The notes beneath the pieces are model-generated. The model made no database searches. It was not told where the DNA came from and worked only from the letters and a program-made list of their open reading frames with translations. Below, piece after piece: positions 36,590 through 48,808 of a stretch of DNA of 64,000 nucleotides (positions are counted from its first letter, which is position 1; every line of letters begins with the position of its first letter). This DNA comes from Onchocerca volvulus (lineage: Eukaryota > Nematoda > Chromadorea > Rhabditida > Onchocercidae): contig HG738138.1 in NCBI GenBank assembly GCA_000499405.2, positions 14,884,318 through 14,948,317 on the forward strand. Reading direction: 5' to 3'. Position numbers and translations under genes: made by a program.

Positions 36590-37950
36590 TTAAATTTATA
36601 ATACTATTAAGTAGAATCTTTCTTTCTTTTCTTTGAAAATCAAAAAAATTAAAATCCGAATACTTAACGTGTAAAGTCGACGACTAAGACATCAAATGAA
36701 AATTACATATGAATAATAATAATGTAATTATCTGCTAAGGAAATGGAACGAAACAATAGGTAATGAAAAAAGACTGTCATAAAATAATTTAAAAATATGA
36801 GCTTCTTTCTTTTTATTGACTGATAATTGAGCAAGGAAAATTTCTTAACAAAAAAAGTGGATAATGTGAAGTACTGAATTAATGGACATGAAATTTTAAA
36901 TTTTAATGAATGTTATAGTTCTTGGGAAACAAAATATCCTTAAATTTTAAAGTACCACGAAAAGAATTTAAAGAGATTTATCATCATCTCTTGCTAAACT
37001 TTCTCGCTAGTTATTATATTAATTGAAAAAAGAATTTTAAAACTTTTATTTCTTTTTATCTTCTTCAATCTAATTAACCAAAAATTTCTTGCCTACCTGT
37101 TTTGATAAAAAATCATTGTTAGATAAGCTTATCTTTTACTTATGATATATATATATATATATATATATATTCATTTGTTGAAGCATAACTTTAAGTTTGC
37201 AATGCAAACAAATATCAAAATATTTTATAAATATGTTAATCGTTCTCAACAATTTTATGATATGTTCCATTTCGCTATCCTAATGAGATATGAAGGAAAA
37301 CATTTAACACGATAAAAATATAGCAATCTATGAAAGCTTCAATCAATCTAAGAAGATACTGCCAAGATGATCAACTTAAATCATACACAATTTCAATCAT
37401 CAGAAAGCTCGACCAACAGGAATATCATAATTTGACAGTTGGCCTTATGGTTAACTTCAGAAATGTTAATGAATGGCTACAACGCTATGCGAATAAATCA
37501 ATATCATAAAATGCGTTATGTTCAGTGTTCAGGTAAACTCGATAACATATAAAACTATTCAATAAAATATTCACTAGTAAAAAATCGAAATAATTCTTGG
37601 ATAAGAATAATGATGATATAATAAAAAAATAGTTGAAGTACAATTTAAAAAAAAATCAAAACAAAGCTTGAAAAAAATTTTTTCCTAATATCCACCAATA
37701 AAAAATCTGAAGAATAAACAAAAATTCAATAGGAAATCTAAGAGAATAATGAACAATCAAAACAAGCCGATAAAAGTTTTGAAGTGGCTTGACACTTTAG
37801 ACACTACGATTTTTAGAAATATCGTTAAGAGGAAATCTGGAAACATAATAAAAAAAGCACAAAATTTTTTCGCAATAAAAAATTGAAATTTTCAGCAATT
37901 TCTGTGGAAAAATATTTCATTTAGGAATGAAAATGATTTGAATATCACTG
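36590..37950. other. Tail-to-tail intergenic region
   Basis: It separates the 3' ends of the PH/coiled-coil gene (plus) and the insulin-degrading enzyme gene (minus). It holds a (TA)n tract at about 37146-37170 and one candidate small frame (37330-37509). No shared terminator or RNA gene is apparent. Confidence 0.6.
37330..37509 (+). CDS. Hypothetical 59-aa open frame
   Basis: A single ATG-to-TAA frame of 59 codons lies between two convergent genes. The peptide is balanced and protein-like (MKASINLRRYCQDDQLKSYT, then IIRKLDQQEYHNL, then VNFRNVNEWLQRYANKSIS), unlike the Phe/Lys/Asn-biased frames typical of this DNA. It has no signal peptide and no recognised domain. It could be a small gene, a lone exon, a fragment of a decayed gene, or chance. 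Confidence 0.33.
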   Translation: MKASINLRRYCQDDQLKSYTISIIRKLDQQEYHNLTVGLMVNFRNVNEWLQRYANKSIS

Positions 37951-39718
37951 TTAATTGGCTGCATTCTTTTTCGAAACACGCCGACTGATATCAATCGCGG
38001 GTTGCGGTAATGGATAAAGCGACAGCCGAGACTTGAATTCTCTTATATTATCTATCCGTTTAGGTAACTATAAAAACAACAAAACAAAAATCATTTTAGA
38101 CATAAGCAGTTGATTTATAACTTCAGATATGTCAAGAGAGAATTGAAGTAGGGCAGAATAAATAATAATAAAATAGTATAAAATAATATTTGGGTTAAAT
38201 GTAACGAATATATCTTTGTATTACGCTCCAGTATAAACGAAATAGGCTTACCTGTGTTGCATCACCGGCATCATTATATTTATGCTTCGAAACCGTGTCT
38301 TCATTTTCGGTATTAGCGTAAACTATTGTACAAAGTTTTCGTCTTTCCGAACAATTCGCAGCAAAATGTTTATCAAAGTATTTGATTACATCTGTTTTAG
38401 TAAGCTTTCGTAATATGGGTACTTCAATGTTATCTGAAATTGATTTCATGTTGATAAGACTGCCCGATGAAGATTGGATGCTTCATGATCCATTCGCTAA
38501 ATTGTTTCGAAAAAAATAAATTAAGGATTTAAGAGATGGTAAGAAAAATGTCAGTTTTAATGCTAACTCTATGAGTAAATTTTAATATAAAATTTTTTAA
38601 GTTCTAATGGAAATGAAAAATCATGAATTAAAAAAAGCACCTCTTTCAAACAAATAAAATCCACTATCAATTTCAGCCCAAAAACGCCCCGCTTGAGCTT
38701 TCAATGTCTTTGGCTTTTCAAGACGTTTAGTTGCAAGTGCTTCTACGTTATCAAAGAATTCCTTATCGGACATTTTTTCGAGTTCAAGCTGGAAAAACAC
38801 ATATTTTAAAGAAACATAAGAAAGCTTTTAAAAAAAGAAAAAAAAACATGTTATAAAACAAAAAAAAAAAAAAAAAAAAAAAAAACGTAGAGAAATTTTT
38901 ACTCTGAATTTCATAAGAAAATTCTCAATCCTTTTTTCCATAAATTCCGGAATATGTTGTCCTTGAATCAATAATTCGATTCCTTGAACACCATTATTTC
39001 GTCTAGTTCCCGTATGAACAATATAACCTAAAAACGAATATGCGCATTTGCTTCACAACTTTCTGAAGTTCAAAATCTTTTTTACTTTTTTACTGCGCCC
39101 GTAGAGTTACAACTTCTGATGACATTTAACCATACATATGAAAATACGAAACTGTTTGCTTACCTAACTGCTCTGTCGTCCTAAGCTGATTGAAAGCAGG
39201 TTCAGCAGCTAATTGCACAACTAATTCTAGCAAAACATTTTCTCGAATATTTTGCTGACCCGTTTGCATAACATAATTGATGGATGCATTTGGATGTGTT
39301 GGTTGAAATGCCTTATATACATATTGACACCCTGAAATGAAAAAAAGTCTCACATACTCTTCGAGTCTGAATTTGAATCTTCTAGTTTAAATCTTCAGAG
39401 AAAGCGAAAAATGAGAGAGATGTGATTTAAAAGGCATCAAGCAATTTGATCTAATGTGCCGACAAATTCTTCAATTTTAAAGCAAATCATGTCTCGATAT
39501 GAAATATATGTTCCCATGAAAGAACAAGTACTAGCATGACAAAAGCAAAATTCAACTGAATGATGCAAATTTTACCTTTTGGAATTTCATGTTCTCTGTA
39601 TTGATCTAATTCACTATCAAAAAGATATCGAGTGTCTGGAAGTCCTTTGAACTTTGAAACAACATTATCCAGAATATCGGTAGATTCCTAAAAATCAATT
39701 TCTACACTTTTCCAATTG

Positions 39719-39764
<46 letters not shown>

Positions 39765-42474
39765 AAATCAAAAATAAAAAAAATGCAGAAGTGATATTGA
39801 TTGAAATATTTCAAAAGAAAAACAATACAGCTTACTTTTTCAGTGCTATTGCCACAAACAAGCATCTCAATTTGTAAAGCTTGTAAAGATTCACGCGTAA
39901 ATCTTCGTAATCTTTCAACTTCAGTCTCTGAAATAAACGATTTTTCGTTTCATCTTTCCAACAGTAATTAAGACTTTAGTATTATTACCATGCACCAATT
40001 GATTTCGAATTCAAAATAATGAAAGAGTAAAAAAAAAACAAAACGGAAACTAACTTTCAGCGCAAGCTAATATTTCTTCCTTGCTCCATTGCCGGCTACC
40101 AAGTATTAACGTAGTGTAGTAATGAGATTGCAAATAAGGCTGGTTTTGACGAAAATTTCGCAGATTTCGGCAAAACGTTTCTTTCAATATGTTGTATCGT
40201 TCCTCATCTGAATGTCACGATAAATTTTATTTATTGAGAAGAAAATTAACTGGCGCTAGAATTTTCAAAATATCCTAACATTCCACAGCATATTTAGATC
40301 AAATCAAGCATAAAGTAACTAAAAACAATGAAATCCAATTTCTTTTTTTTTCATTATCTTACTCGCCTCTTAAAACAGGATATAATAACAAATACATTTA
40401 CGATTTCGTAGTATTCAGAAAAATTATTTCCTTCAGAATGTCCCTATCAATGTAAAAAAAAAAAAAAAAAAAAAGGAAAAAAAAAGTTGGAAAAGAAACG
40501 AAAAAAAATCGAGTTCCTGCATATTTAAGAATATTCTATGCCAATTTTCGCTCTTAGTTACCTGGCACAAAAGTGATTAACCGCTGAATCAAATCACTGA
40601 TATATTTTTGTTGCTTCTCATCATAACCTGATACATGCAAAGAAATGCCATAAGATTGCAAATCGAACGATGATTTCAGGCCAGCAAGATGTGCATTGTA
40701 AGTTTCTTCAGCGATAGCATCCTGAAAATGAATTTATAGTATGAATCTAAGGATTTCTTCCAAATTATATAATTTTTGGTAGTCAAGTACTACGATAATA
40801 TTGAAACGTAATCTTCAATTAAATGTAATCGGAAAAGTTTTCTTTAGAAAAAAAAAAAAAAAAAAAAAAACCTAGAGAAAATATAAATTTGAGATTTTTG
40901 CAAGTATTTTGAAATTTTTTATTATTGTTGGCAGCAAAATACTTCAATGACCGTTCCTTACTTCTTTGTTTTCCATACAAACACAATAACTTACCTGTAA
41001 ACAGATGACGAACATTGCAGATAGGTAAGAATTCATCGGATCTGATTGCATCATCGGCGATTTGATGGCAATCCGGATGTCTAGCTTAGGTAACTTAAAA
41101 TCGTTATCTTGCATAAACCACAACCGACTCCAATCGTCATTCTTGACAAGATACGGTAATTTTCTGGAAAGAAATTTTAAACAATATAAATCTCTAATGG
41201 AAATCTTGGAAAAAAAACATTACTTATGTTTTGAAACTATGTTAAAATCAGCAAATTCAGACTGAAAAAATAATATTTTGCAATACAACGAATAAAATTT
41301 CCGAAATAATATGATAATGCTTAAAACAACACAAGGATGGACAAAAGTCTTTCTGTCCATTCCTGCGCTATTTTAAATTTTATTAGTTTTCAATCAGCTA
41401 TTGATTCGGATTAGGATACAAACAGGGTAATTCCGATCCTAAATTAAAATAATTGACTTTTTTTTCTCACCTGGTTTGTTCTCGTGATTTCAAATTAAAG
41501 TTCGTCGCAATATATTCATTCTTGGCTGGCAAACTTAAGAAACTTGGTGTCTGAGCTAATGCGTTATTGAATTTCGATAAAATTCCCTGCAATGAATTTT
41601 AACTGAAAGAAACTGACCACCTAAATTATTACACAAATTATAAATTTTACAAATTAATTTTGTTTTCATTTTATTTTTTCGTAAAAATCTCCTCAATATT
41701 AAAAACCATTCCTTTATTTAATTTCAAAATTTTAAATTATCATAGCAAAAAAAAAAACTAATTTTATACAACAGATCGCCTGAACATACCTTGTCAATTT
41801 TTGTATTGTTGTATTCTGTTCCATACCATTTTTCTTTTATATTACCCTTTTTGCCAGCGTATTCTTGTGAAATCACGGCATAAATCATATTTTTGGGTTT
41901 TAAATGTTCGATAAATTCTTTTATTAAATCTAAAACATTCTTTCAAAACCAGTTACTTTGGAATATTAAATTAATTTTTTATAAGATAATCCACATAAAA
42001 TACTCTACGAATTTTCGTACTTTTCAAGTTAAATTCAATTATATATATCTTGAAAATGGAAATACCCGGTTTGTATAGATCCATTTTATAATCCGCACAA
42101 ATTACATCTTCGAATGGTATCCGCTGTAATTCTGACGAAATGTGTGTAACATAATTCAGTGGATTTTCTTTGTCCTATAATGAGTGTTTGAAATATTTAA
42201 ATTCTACACAAAATATTAATGCCTAGTCTAAATATATTTGAAATGAATAAACTTGCATTTCAAATTTCAGATATTTGAAATTAATATTACATTTAAACAA
42301 TTTTTTGGAATGACTTTAGAAATTCACAGAAATCGAACAAAATACCTTAAAGCGAAATTTAATTTCTTGTAATTGCCTCAATTCATCAAAAATCCATTTC
42401 AGTGGGCCAGTTTGCTTTACTAAACTTACTTCATTGAACACCAGTTCAACGATATCGTCGGTATGCAACAAACC

Positions 42475-42517
<43 letters not shown>

Positions 42518-45500
42518 TATGTTTTTAATTTCACAATAAAAATTATAAATCTTAATCTTACAGAATTAATTTATTCGAATAAAAACATGATTTACATATG
42601 ATCAATTGGCTAGATGTCAAATTTATTTTTAAGTTTATCTTGTGCTTAGAATCATAATATGAAATTAAAAAAAAGAACCTTCGCTTAGATCCACTGATAT
42701 GCTGAAACTGCCGAATCCCCTAGCCAGAAGATGATCACCAGCTGACAATGAACTAACCCATCCACGTTTTTTGAGTTCAGACAACAGTGATCCCGGACCT
42801 TCATGGCCTATCAAATGTGCTACAAAAGAAAATCTTCATTAGTAATGATACTTCTGATGAGTGCAAAGACTTCTGAATACGAAATTTGAATATTTTTCTA
42901 GGTTTAATATGGCAAAATTTGAAGAGCTACTTCCACTGCAAACTTAATTTTACTTAAATTAATTGCTTAAAAACAAATGCCAGAATAAAACATCAACCAC
43001 TGAGAAATCTATTTTTTATTTCAATTCCATTAAGGGCATTTGAAAAATTATTGAAAACCGAATGAAAAAAGCAATTAAATGAAATTAGCCGCTATTTTCG
43101 TAAACGTAATATGTACAGCTGAAAATAGCGTGTGATAGAGCAACTAATGCATGGCCCATAAATCTTATTGACTTCTTTACCTTTTTCACAAAAATCTTCA
43201 TTTTAAAGATCAAAAGCGGAAACTAACTAGACAATTCAGTAGCGATCAAAACTTACAGACATAATGAGCAGGCCAAGATCGGTAATCATCTCGATAATCC
43301 GGGATAGGAAATGTCAGATTTAAATACCTCAAGTCTTTCACAGGTACTAGCTGAAAAAAATGTCTCGATGGAAGTATACGGTGAATGCTTTAGAAACTAA
43401 GGAATTCCTGCTAATCATAAGCTTCTCCAGATGAAATAATTCCGAGAAAATCCTTAAAATGAATAGATCTTCAATGGTATTTTTCATATTGCACAGACCA
43501 TTCAAGCAAAAATCACAGCACGAAATAAAACCAAGCAAGAAAAGAAAAGAAATGCATGGAACTTGAAGTTCCATTAATTTTTCAAAATTGCTCATTCATG
43601 AATATTATGATGATCTCTGACATAATAAATCGCACCTCAATTTTAACACCTAATTGTTCTTCACCATACGGCCCTTCATTCCAAATTTTCCTTGATACAT
43701 TCTTCTTTCCGATATCTCCAAAGCTAAGTGATGTAACCATTTGTTCCAGTTGATTCAGTGACTCCTTCCCCAAAACGGCAAATGACATTCTAAAAAAGTT
43801 TTTTTTTTTTTATTTATTTATTTTTGAATTTTCCTTAAGAATAAAATACAATAAACAGTCCCTTTTCTAGCTATTGCCTTTAATCTCAATATGATAAATG
43901 AAAATTGAAACATCCTGGTAAAACCTTCCGAGAAGCGACAAAAAATTCTTGAGTTTTTTTAAGTCACTCCAGAAAAAGTTATGTATAGTAAAGACTTATT
44001 TTATATAAAAAATTTAGTGACAAAAATATCGGTAAATTAGTCACATATTCTTAATAATAACATCTTAAAATGATATTTAAATAAAAATAGATATATTTAC
44101 ATGTCCGAAGAATAATATGTTTTGTGGAATTCCAACAGAGCTTTACGCGGTTCAATTCCATTTTTCAAAGCATCAACCAGAAGTGTTGTACGATTTCCAA
44201 CACCAAATTTGCCATAATCATGCGAAGGCTTCGATAATGATCTAAAATGAAACAGAGAAAGAATTAGATACAAATGTACCAGTACGAAAACATACTGTTC
44301 CTCTTTAAAGCCAATATTAATTACAGCAAAGTGGAATTTTCAGTTCTTTACTCAAAAACGACTTCACTTAAAACTGTTTTAAAATCCGGTTCTTGTGATG
44401 AAACACTTCGTCCATTATTTTGCTTATCATAGTGAATATGCGAAAATTTTTGTGCTTCGAAATAAATTGAAATTTGAAATGAAGTTTTGATTGTTTTCCT
44501 TAACAATGATATATTTCTACAAATTCCTTTTTAAATCACGAGTTATACGTTTTCTGGAGGGAATTTGTAAGAACTACGAAATTCACTTTTACACTATGAT
44601 AATGGAAAACTAGAAGACTGTGCTCCTCTTTACCAATTTAACAAAATTAATATAAGTTTATATAGTCAGTTTACCGTTCAACTTGCAATATACGCCATTG
44701 ATCGTTAAAAAGACTATTGGAAAATTCAGAATCAACAGCCCGTACTTCACGTTCGGTAGCACTTTCCGTAAATTGTGGACCTAGGAAAAACTGTACGAAC
44801 CTATCTAGAGCACCCTGGAAAAAAAAATTTGAGGTTTCGCAAAATATGTAAATGGAACTGTTGACAATATAAGGGCATGTGCGGAGAAAAGTTAGATGGT
44901 CATTTTTTAAAACAATATATCTCCTACAAAATTTAAATCCCAATAATTTGACAATATCTTGAAGTCCTAAAGAGATAAAAGCAACAACGAAAAAAAAAAG
45001 CTAAGTTTAAAGTGACTACATTCGGTAAGTACTAATCCAATCATGAAACAATATTTATCGGGAATTTTGAGTAATCGATTCCGTGACAACTTGTACAAAG
45101 AAACAATCGAATTCATCGGAAAAACTAAACGAAAAAGATTCACATGTAAATGTTCAGGAGCAATGTCGAAATGGTAATTGGTATGGTCAGTAGCTGTATA
45201 AGCGTTTGTTACTCCACCGTGTGATGAAATGAATTTACTGTACTCATTTTCCGACGGATATTTATCAGTCCCCAAGAAAAGCATATGCTCACAAAAATGT
45301 GCTAATCCAGGCAAATTCCATGGGTCCATCAGGTGTCCTGAAATATAAATGTATTTTAATTGCAGGATTGAATAAATGCAGTAAGAATGAAGTTATAAAC
45401 ACGTTGTCGAATTTATAAAAAGGATAAATATTTCCTAATGAGATCTGAATAAAATGTGGAATTCTGTAACAATATCCATCGAATTTCGTTTTTCTCTTGC

Positions 45501-46010
45501 AACTTCGAACAATTTTTTCATTCTTGTTGCACTTTATTCTGCTTCTTTGGCACCACGTTATGAAAACTAAAATTAATTACCATAAGTACCTACCCACATT
45601 AACGTCCAATGACGCTGCACTTTTATCTGTTTCTGGATCTGAAATCAAAAGAACCCGCAAACCATTCGTCAGTTCCAGTCCTCGATACTGAAATTAAATT
45701 TTTTTCAAGCAATGACTTAATTTATCTTAATTCAGCCGGCAACATTTATATCATTCACATCGAGAATATCAGACACTGAAGCGAATTTTTTGGAATCTAT
45801 AAATATTAAAATTATATAATTTAACTCAAAATCACTAACTTCTCTCTTATCTTCCTTCGATTTTATGACATTATCATATCGCCGAGCAATTACATCAGCT
45901 GCTGGTGAAATTTTCGAAGACATTGACTGTATGAAATGAACAGGCAAGAAATGCAAATTCCTGAAATTTAATCTCTCCAAAAAGATACGACAAAGAAATA
46001 AAGCGAACAT
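37951..46010 (-). CDS. ide: Insulin-degrading enzyme (M16A metallopeptidase)
   Basis: Twenty-two exons, all GT-AG (minus): 46010-45840, 45687-45594, 45337-45144, 44814-44675, 44241-44101, 43789-43636, 43350-43257, 42819-42679, 42476-42346, 42174-42066, 41929-41790, 41586-41471, 41163-40995, 40721-40562, 40207-40055, 39928-39836, 39687-39576, 39331-39164, 39027-38903, 38788-38641, 38433-38252, 38067-37951. About 1016 aa against 1019 in human. The inverted zinc motif HFCEH is at 102-106 (His102, Glu105, His106) and the third ligand lies in [10 protein letters not shown]. The far-half motif [20 protein letters not shown] keeps the substrate-binding Arg and Tyr. It degrades short amyloid-prone peptides such as insulin in the cytosol and possibly mitochondria (an upstream Met gives a hydrophobic N terminus; MSSKIS is the alternative start). 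Exon 16 has one extra base in a four-base A run (plus strand 39899-39902), which shifts the frame; removing it in thought restores perfect alignment. Either a sequence error or a damaged allele. The C terminus lacks a peroxisomal SKL-type signal. Confidence 0.95.
42479..42515. repeat. 37-base poly(A) run (poly(T) at an IDE acceptor)
   Basis: Seen on the gene strand, this is a T37 tract ending right at the acceptor of IDE exon 9, so it serves as an extreme polypyrimidine tract. A similar 41-base run at 39722-39762 lies in the intron between IDE exons 16 and 17. Such tracts are prone to length error in sequencing. Confidence 0.9.
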
Positions 46011-46677
46011 TAAAACGTTTTGAGAAGTAAGTACGAATAAATTGACAAAGAAGACAATAACTAAAACTTCAGGATTAATATGAAAGCTCTGCAGTTATTT
46101 CCTATTTCTGAATATATTTCAACAATAAAATGAAAAAAAAAAAAGTCCAGACAATTTAAATAAAAGTGATGATAATAATTGCATTCAGCGGAATCAATTG
46201 TGAGAAAATATTCATTCTTGAGTAAAAGCCTTTAATTATTTTTAATCATCATTTAATGATTTTCATTACTGTATGTTAAATCGCTATCGTCAGAAAAAAA
46301 AAGTGTAACATAACAAAATGTCAAAATGTTATAAATACATTTTACAAAATATGCGTTAGTAGTTTAGGATTAATATGAAAGCTATGCAAAGCTATTTTCT
46401 ACTTTCTGAACAAAAAGTGAAATTTTCGAAAAATGAAAAATTTATACATAAATAAGCAAATATATATACATACATTTTAAATATTTTTAAAATTAAATAT
46501 ACGCTAATATGCATTTATAATAATAGAAAAAGATATTATAACAATATTTACACATGAAATTTGCCAATTTTGTCAATGAGTCATTCCTATAGTACATTCT
46601 TAAAAACAATATATTTTATAAAATAAAAAATATTTTGAAAAAATGGATACATCATTACCGTGCTGATAATATTCTAG

Positions 46678-46787
46678 GAGAAAAAACACCCAATGACGCA
46701 AGCGATCGTTCGGATCTCGACCAGAAGCGTGCGGGTGCTTTCAAAAACAAACAGCGACAGATATTGTTCATTCAAAAACGTGGAACG
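46678..46787 (+). other. Candidate isolated exon in a GC-richer island
   Basis: A segment richer in G and C sits between an acceptor-like ATATTCTAG and a donor-like ACG/GTATAT. On the plus strand it reads GEKTPNDASDRSDLDQKRAG and on to FIQKRGT; on the minus strand it also has an open frame (KAPARFWSRSERSLASLGVF). Either strand could be coding. No partner exon or homologue is recognised. Confidence 0.22.
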
Positions 46788-47350
46788 GTATATTCCACTA
46801 CAATCACGATTTTACTGATTATCTTTCCTATTTATTGCTGATAATTGACTTTTTTAAAATTGCACTGAAATTTCTGAAATTCAACATTTTTGATATTAAA
46901 CATATCATAATATCTATTTAATAATATCTATTTCATGGCTATCAAAGGATATACAGAATGTAATACAGCTTAAATTATTCTCACTGCCTTATTAGCAAGC
47001 TGTTTGCTTTGATTATCAACTCTTCTAAATATTTCGGAACAAAACTCAAACATGAAACTTGGTCATTAATACCATCTACAGAATTAGAATTTTCATAATA
47101 ACTTAAGATTATGAATGCAACGACTTCATCTTTCTATTATTAAAATGATATATGAATTTCAGGAATCAATCTATAATATTCGGATTACAAGAACCAATTC
47201 TATCAACAACTACTATTTATTATCAAACCCTTCTAATTCTTCCATAAATCCACTTGACTCTTTCTTCCAACACTGATCAGTTTTCATAAGTCTCAACTGA
47301 GAATTTCTCTTTTTGCAAGATGCTACGAATGCATAAATTTTAGCTTAAAT

Positions 47351-47610
47351 ATTAATAGAATTGCTACAAACGGTGTGTCACTTAGTTTGGGTAATGCGAA
47401 GATTTTAGCTTTGGAACTTAGCGCATTAATTGCTGGAACAAAATTTAGAAGAAATTTTGGAGGCTAAAAGCGATTATTAATGAGCTTCCGAAAATGAAAG
47501 GAAAAATTTATAAAAAGTTATTTTGTACCTTATAGATGAAAGAAAAAAGTTATTCTCGGAAAAGTTATTTTATTTATATTTTAGTTGGAGCAGAAGCAAC
47601 ATATAGATAC
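47351..47610 (+). pseudogene. ClpA/ClpB-like AAA+ ATPase fossil, bacterial type
   Basis: The frame from 47351 reads RIATNGVSLSLGNAKILALE then LSALIAGTKFRRNFGG and a stop at 47465-47467. A shift of one base continues LKAIINELPKMKGKI. A further shift gives VILYLIDE, with VGAEATYR near 47590. This follows the Hsp100 Clp nucleotide-binding domain 1 in order: (A)-RI---VP--L---KI--LDLSALIAGTKFRGDFE-RLK-II-E, then the Walker B hhhDE and VGAGAT. The Walker A part upstream is not recognisable. At least two frameshifts and a stop make it non-functional. Animals keep few Hsp100 proteins, and the ALIAGTKFRG wording is that of ClpA in alphaproteobacteria, so a nuclear copy of Wolbachia DNA is the most likely source. 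Confidence 0.65.
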
Positions 47611-48808
47611 AAACAAATTTAAATAAAGTCACAACTGAAATTTCACCAATTATATAAGCTTAAATATTAACGACTGACAATGACAATACAAAACGCTCCT
47701 ATACTTCAAATTCTTGGGAAAAAAAAAAATCAAGAATTGAAATGACGCCTTTTCGTTTGACTCCTTTTCTCTTTATCTTCTTCTCTTCTCTTATCCTTCT
47801 ATCAAAATCACCCCGTATTACTTTTCCCACTACTTCTTAGAAATCATTTTTTTTCACAGAATTTTAAAAATTCACATAAGATACGATAGTATGTTGAAAC
47901 AACAATTTCCAATTAATATCGCGATGATTCTACACAGAAAATTATATCGATTTATCTCGTTCTATAATCAAAAAACAAAAAAAACAAGTTACAACTGGAA
48001 ACATACTATAGAAAAAAGTGAACATGAATGTAAACAAGGGAATGAAACTGTTAAATGATATTATCTAAAGTTTAATGATTCGCTTGAAATTGCAAAAAAT
48101 TTTCCTCATTTTCTATATTTTCCTGCTATCCCTGCCACTACTTTTACATCTATAAGCCAAAATTCAAAATAATCTCAGAAATATTCAAAGATATTTTTCA
48201 CTACATTTATGATTCGTTCTTACTGTATACCTAATTAATAAAACCAAAGTGTAACGATAAACAATGGAACAAAATCGGTCAGCAGTAACGAAGCTAAATA
48301 TAAGAGCAATTAAATTTCCCAAGCTAAGATAAAAATTCCTAATTATGAGAAAATATTACTTTAAAACTCCTACTTGGTCTAGGAGATGATGCTGAATGAT
48401 AAAGAAAGAAGAGGACATTTTCATTATGCAATATTTGAATCTTCCTCATTTAATGGATTCTTTATTCTTTAAATACCAAAAAAGAGTTTTTAACAAAAAG
48501 ATAAATTATATCTAGAGCAATTACCGGTTTTTTAAGTTGTGAAAACATCATGTCACCATAGCTACGTAGCTAGATATCACTTTGATATATCCTAACGATC
48601 CAATCCATAAAAAATAGTACAATTAATAAAGTAAATGAATTCATGTGACGGTAATAGGGAGTTTTTCAAATTACATAATCATGTTTGACGAGATTTTAAG
48701 TTGGACATTTTCCGTTCATAACCAGTACAACTATACAACTTAGCTTGATACAAACAAATGATAAATTATCATAACATATGTCACTAAAGTCAATTACATG
48801 ATATTGAA

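Larger units (their letters stand above)
46011..48808. other. Intergenic region between ARP2 and IDE genes
   Basis: The 2.8 kb between the ARP2 stop and the IDE start (same strand) is too long for a typical nematode operon spacer, so separate promoters are likely. It contains the ClpA-like fossil (47351-47610), a candidate exon (46678-46787) and a diverged 45-bp duplication (AGGATTAATATGAAAGCT at about 46071 and 46365). No clear promoter motif was found. Confidence 0.6.

Noticed and set aside
41220..41270. Extra IDE exon ending [11 protein letters not shown]
   Set aside because: Including it gives an immediate stop, whereas direct joining of exon 12 to the exon starting at 41163 restores the family sequence ([13 protein letters not shown]).
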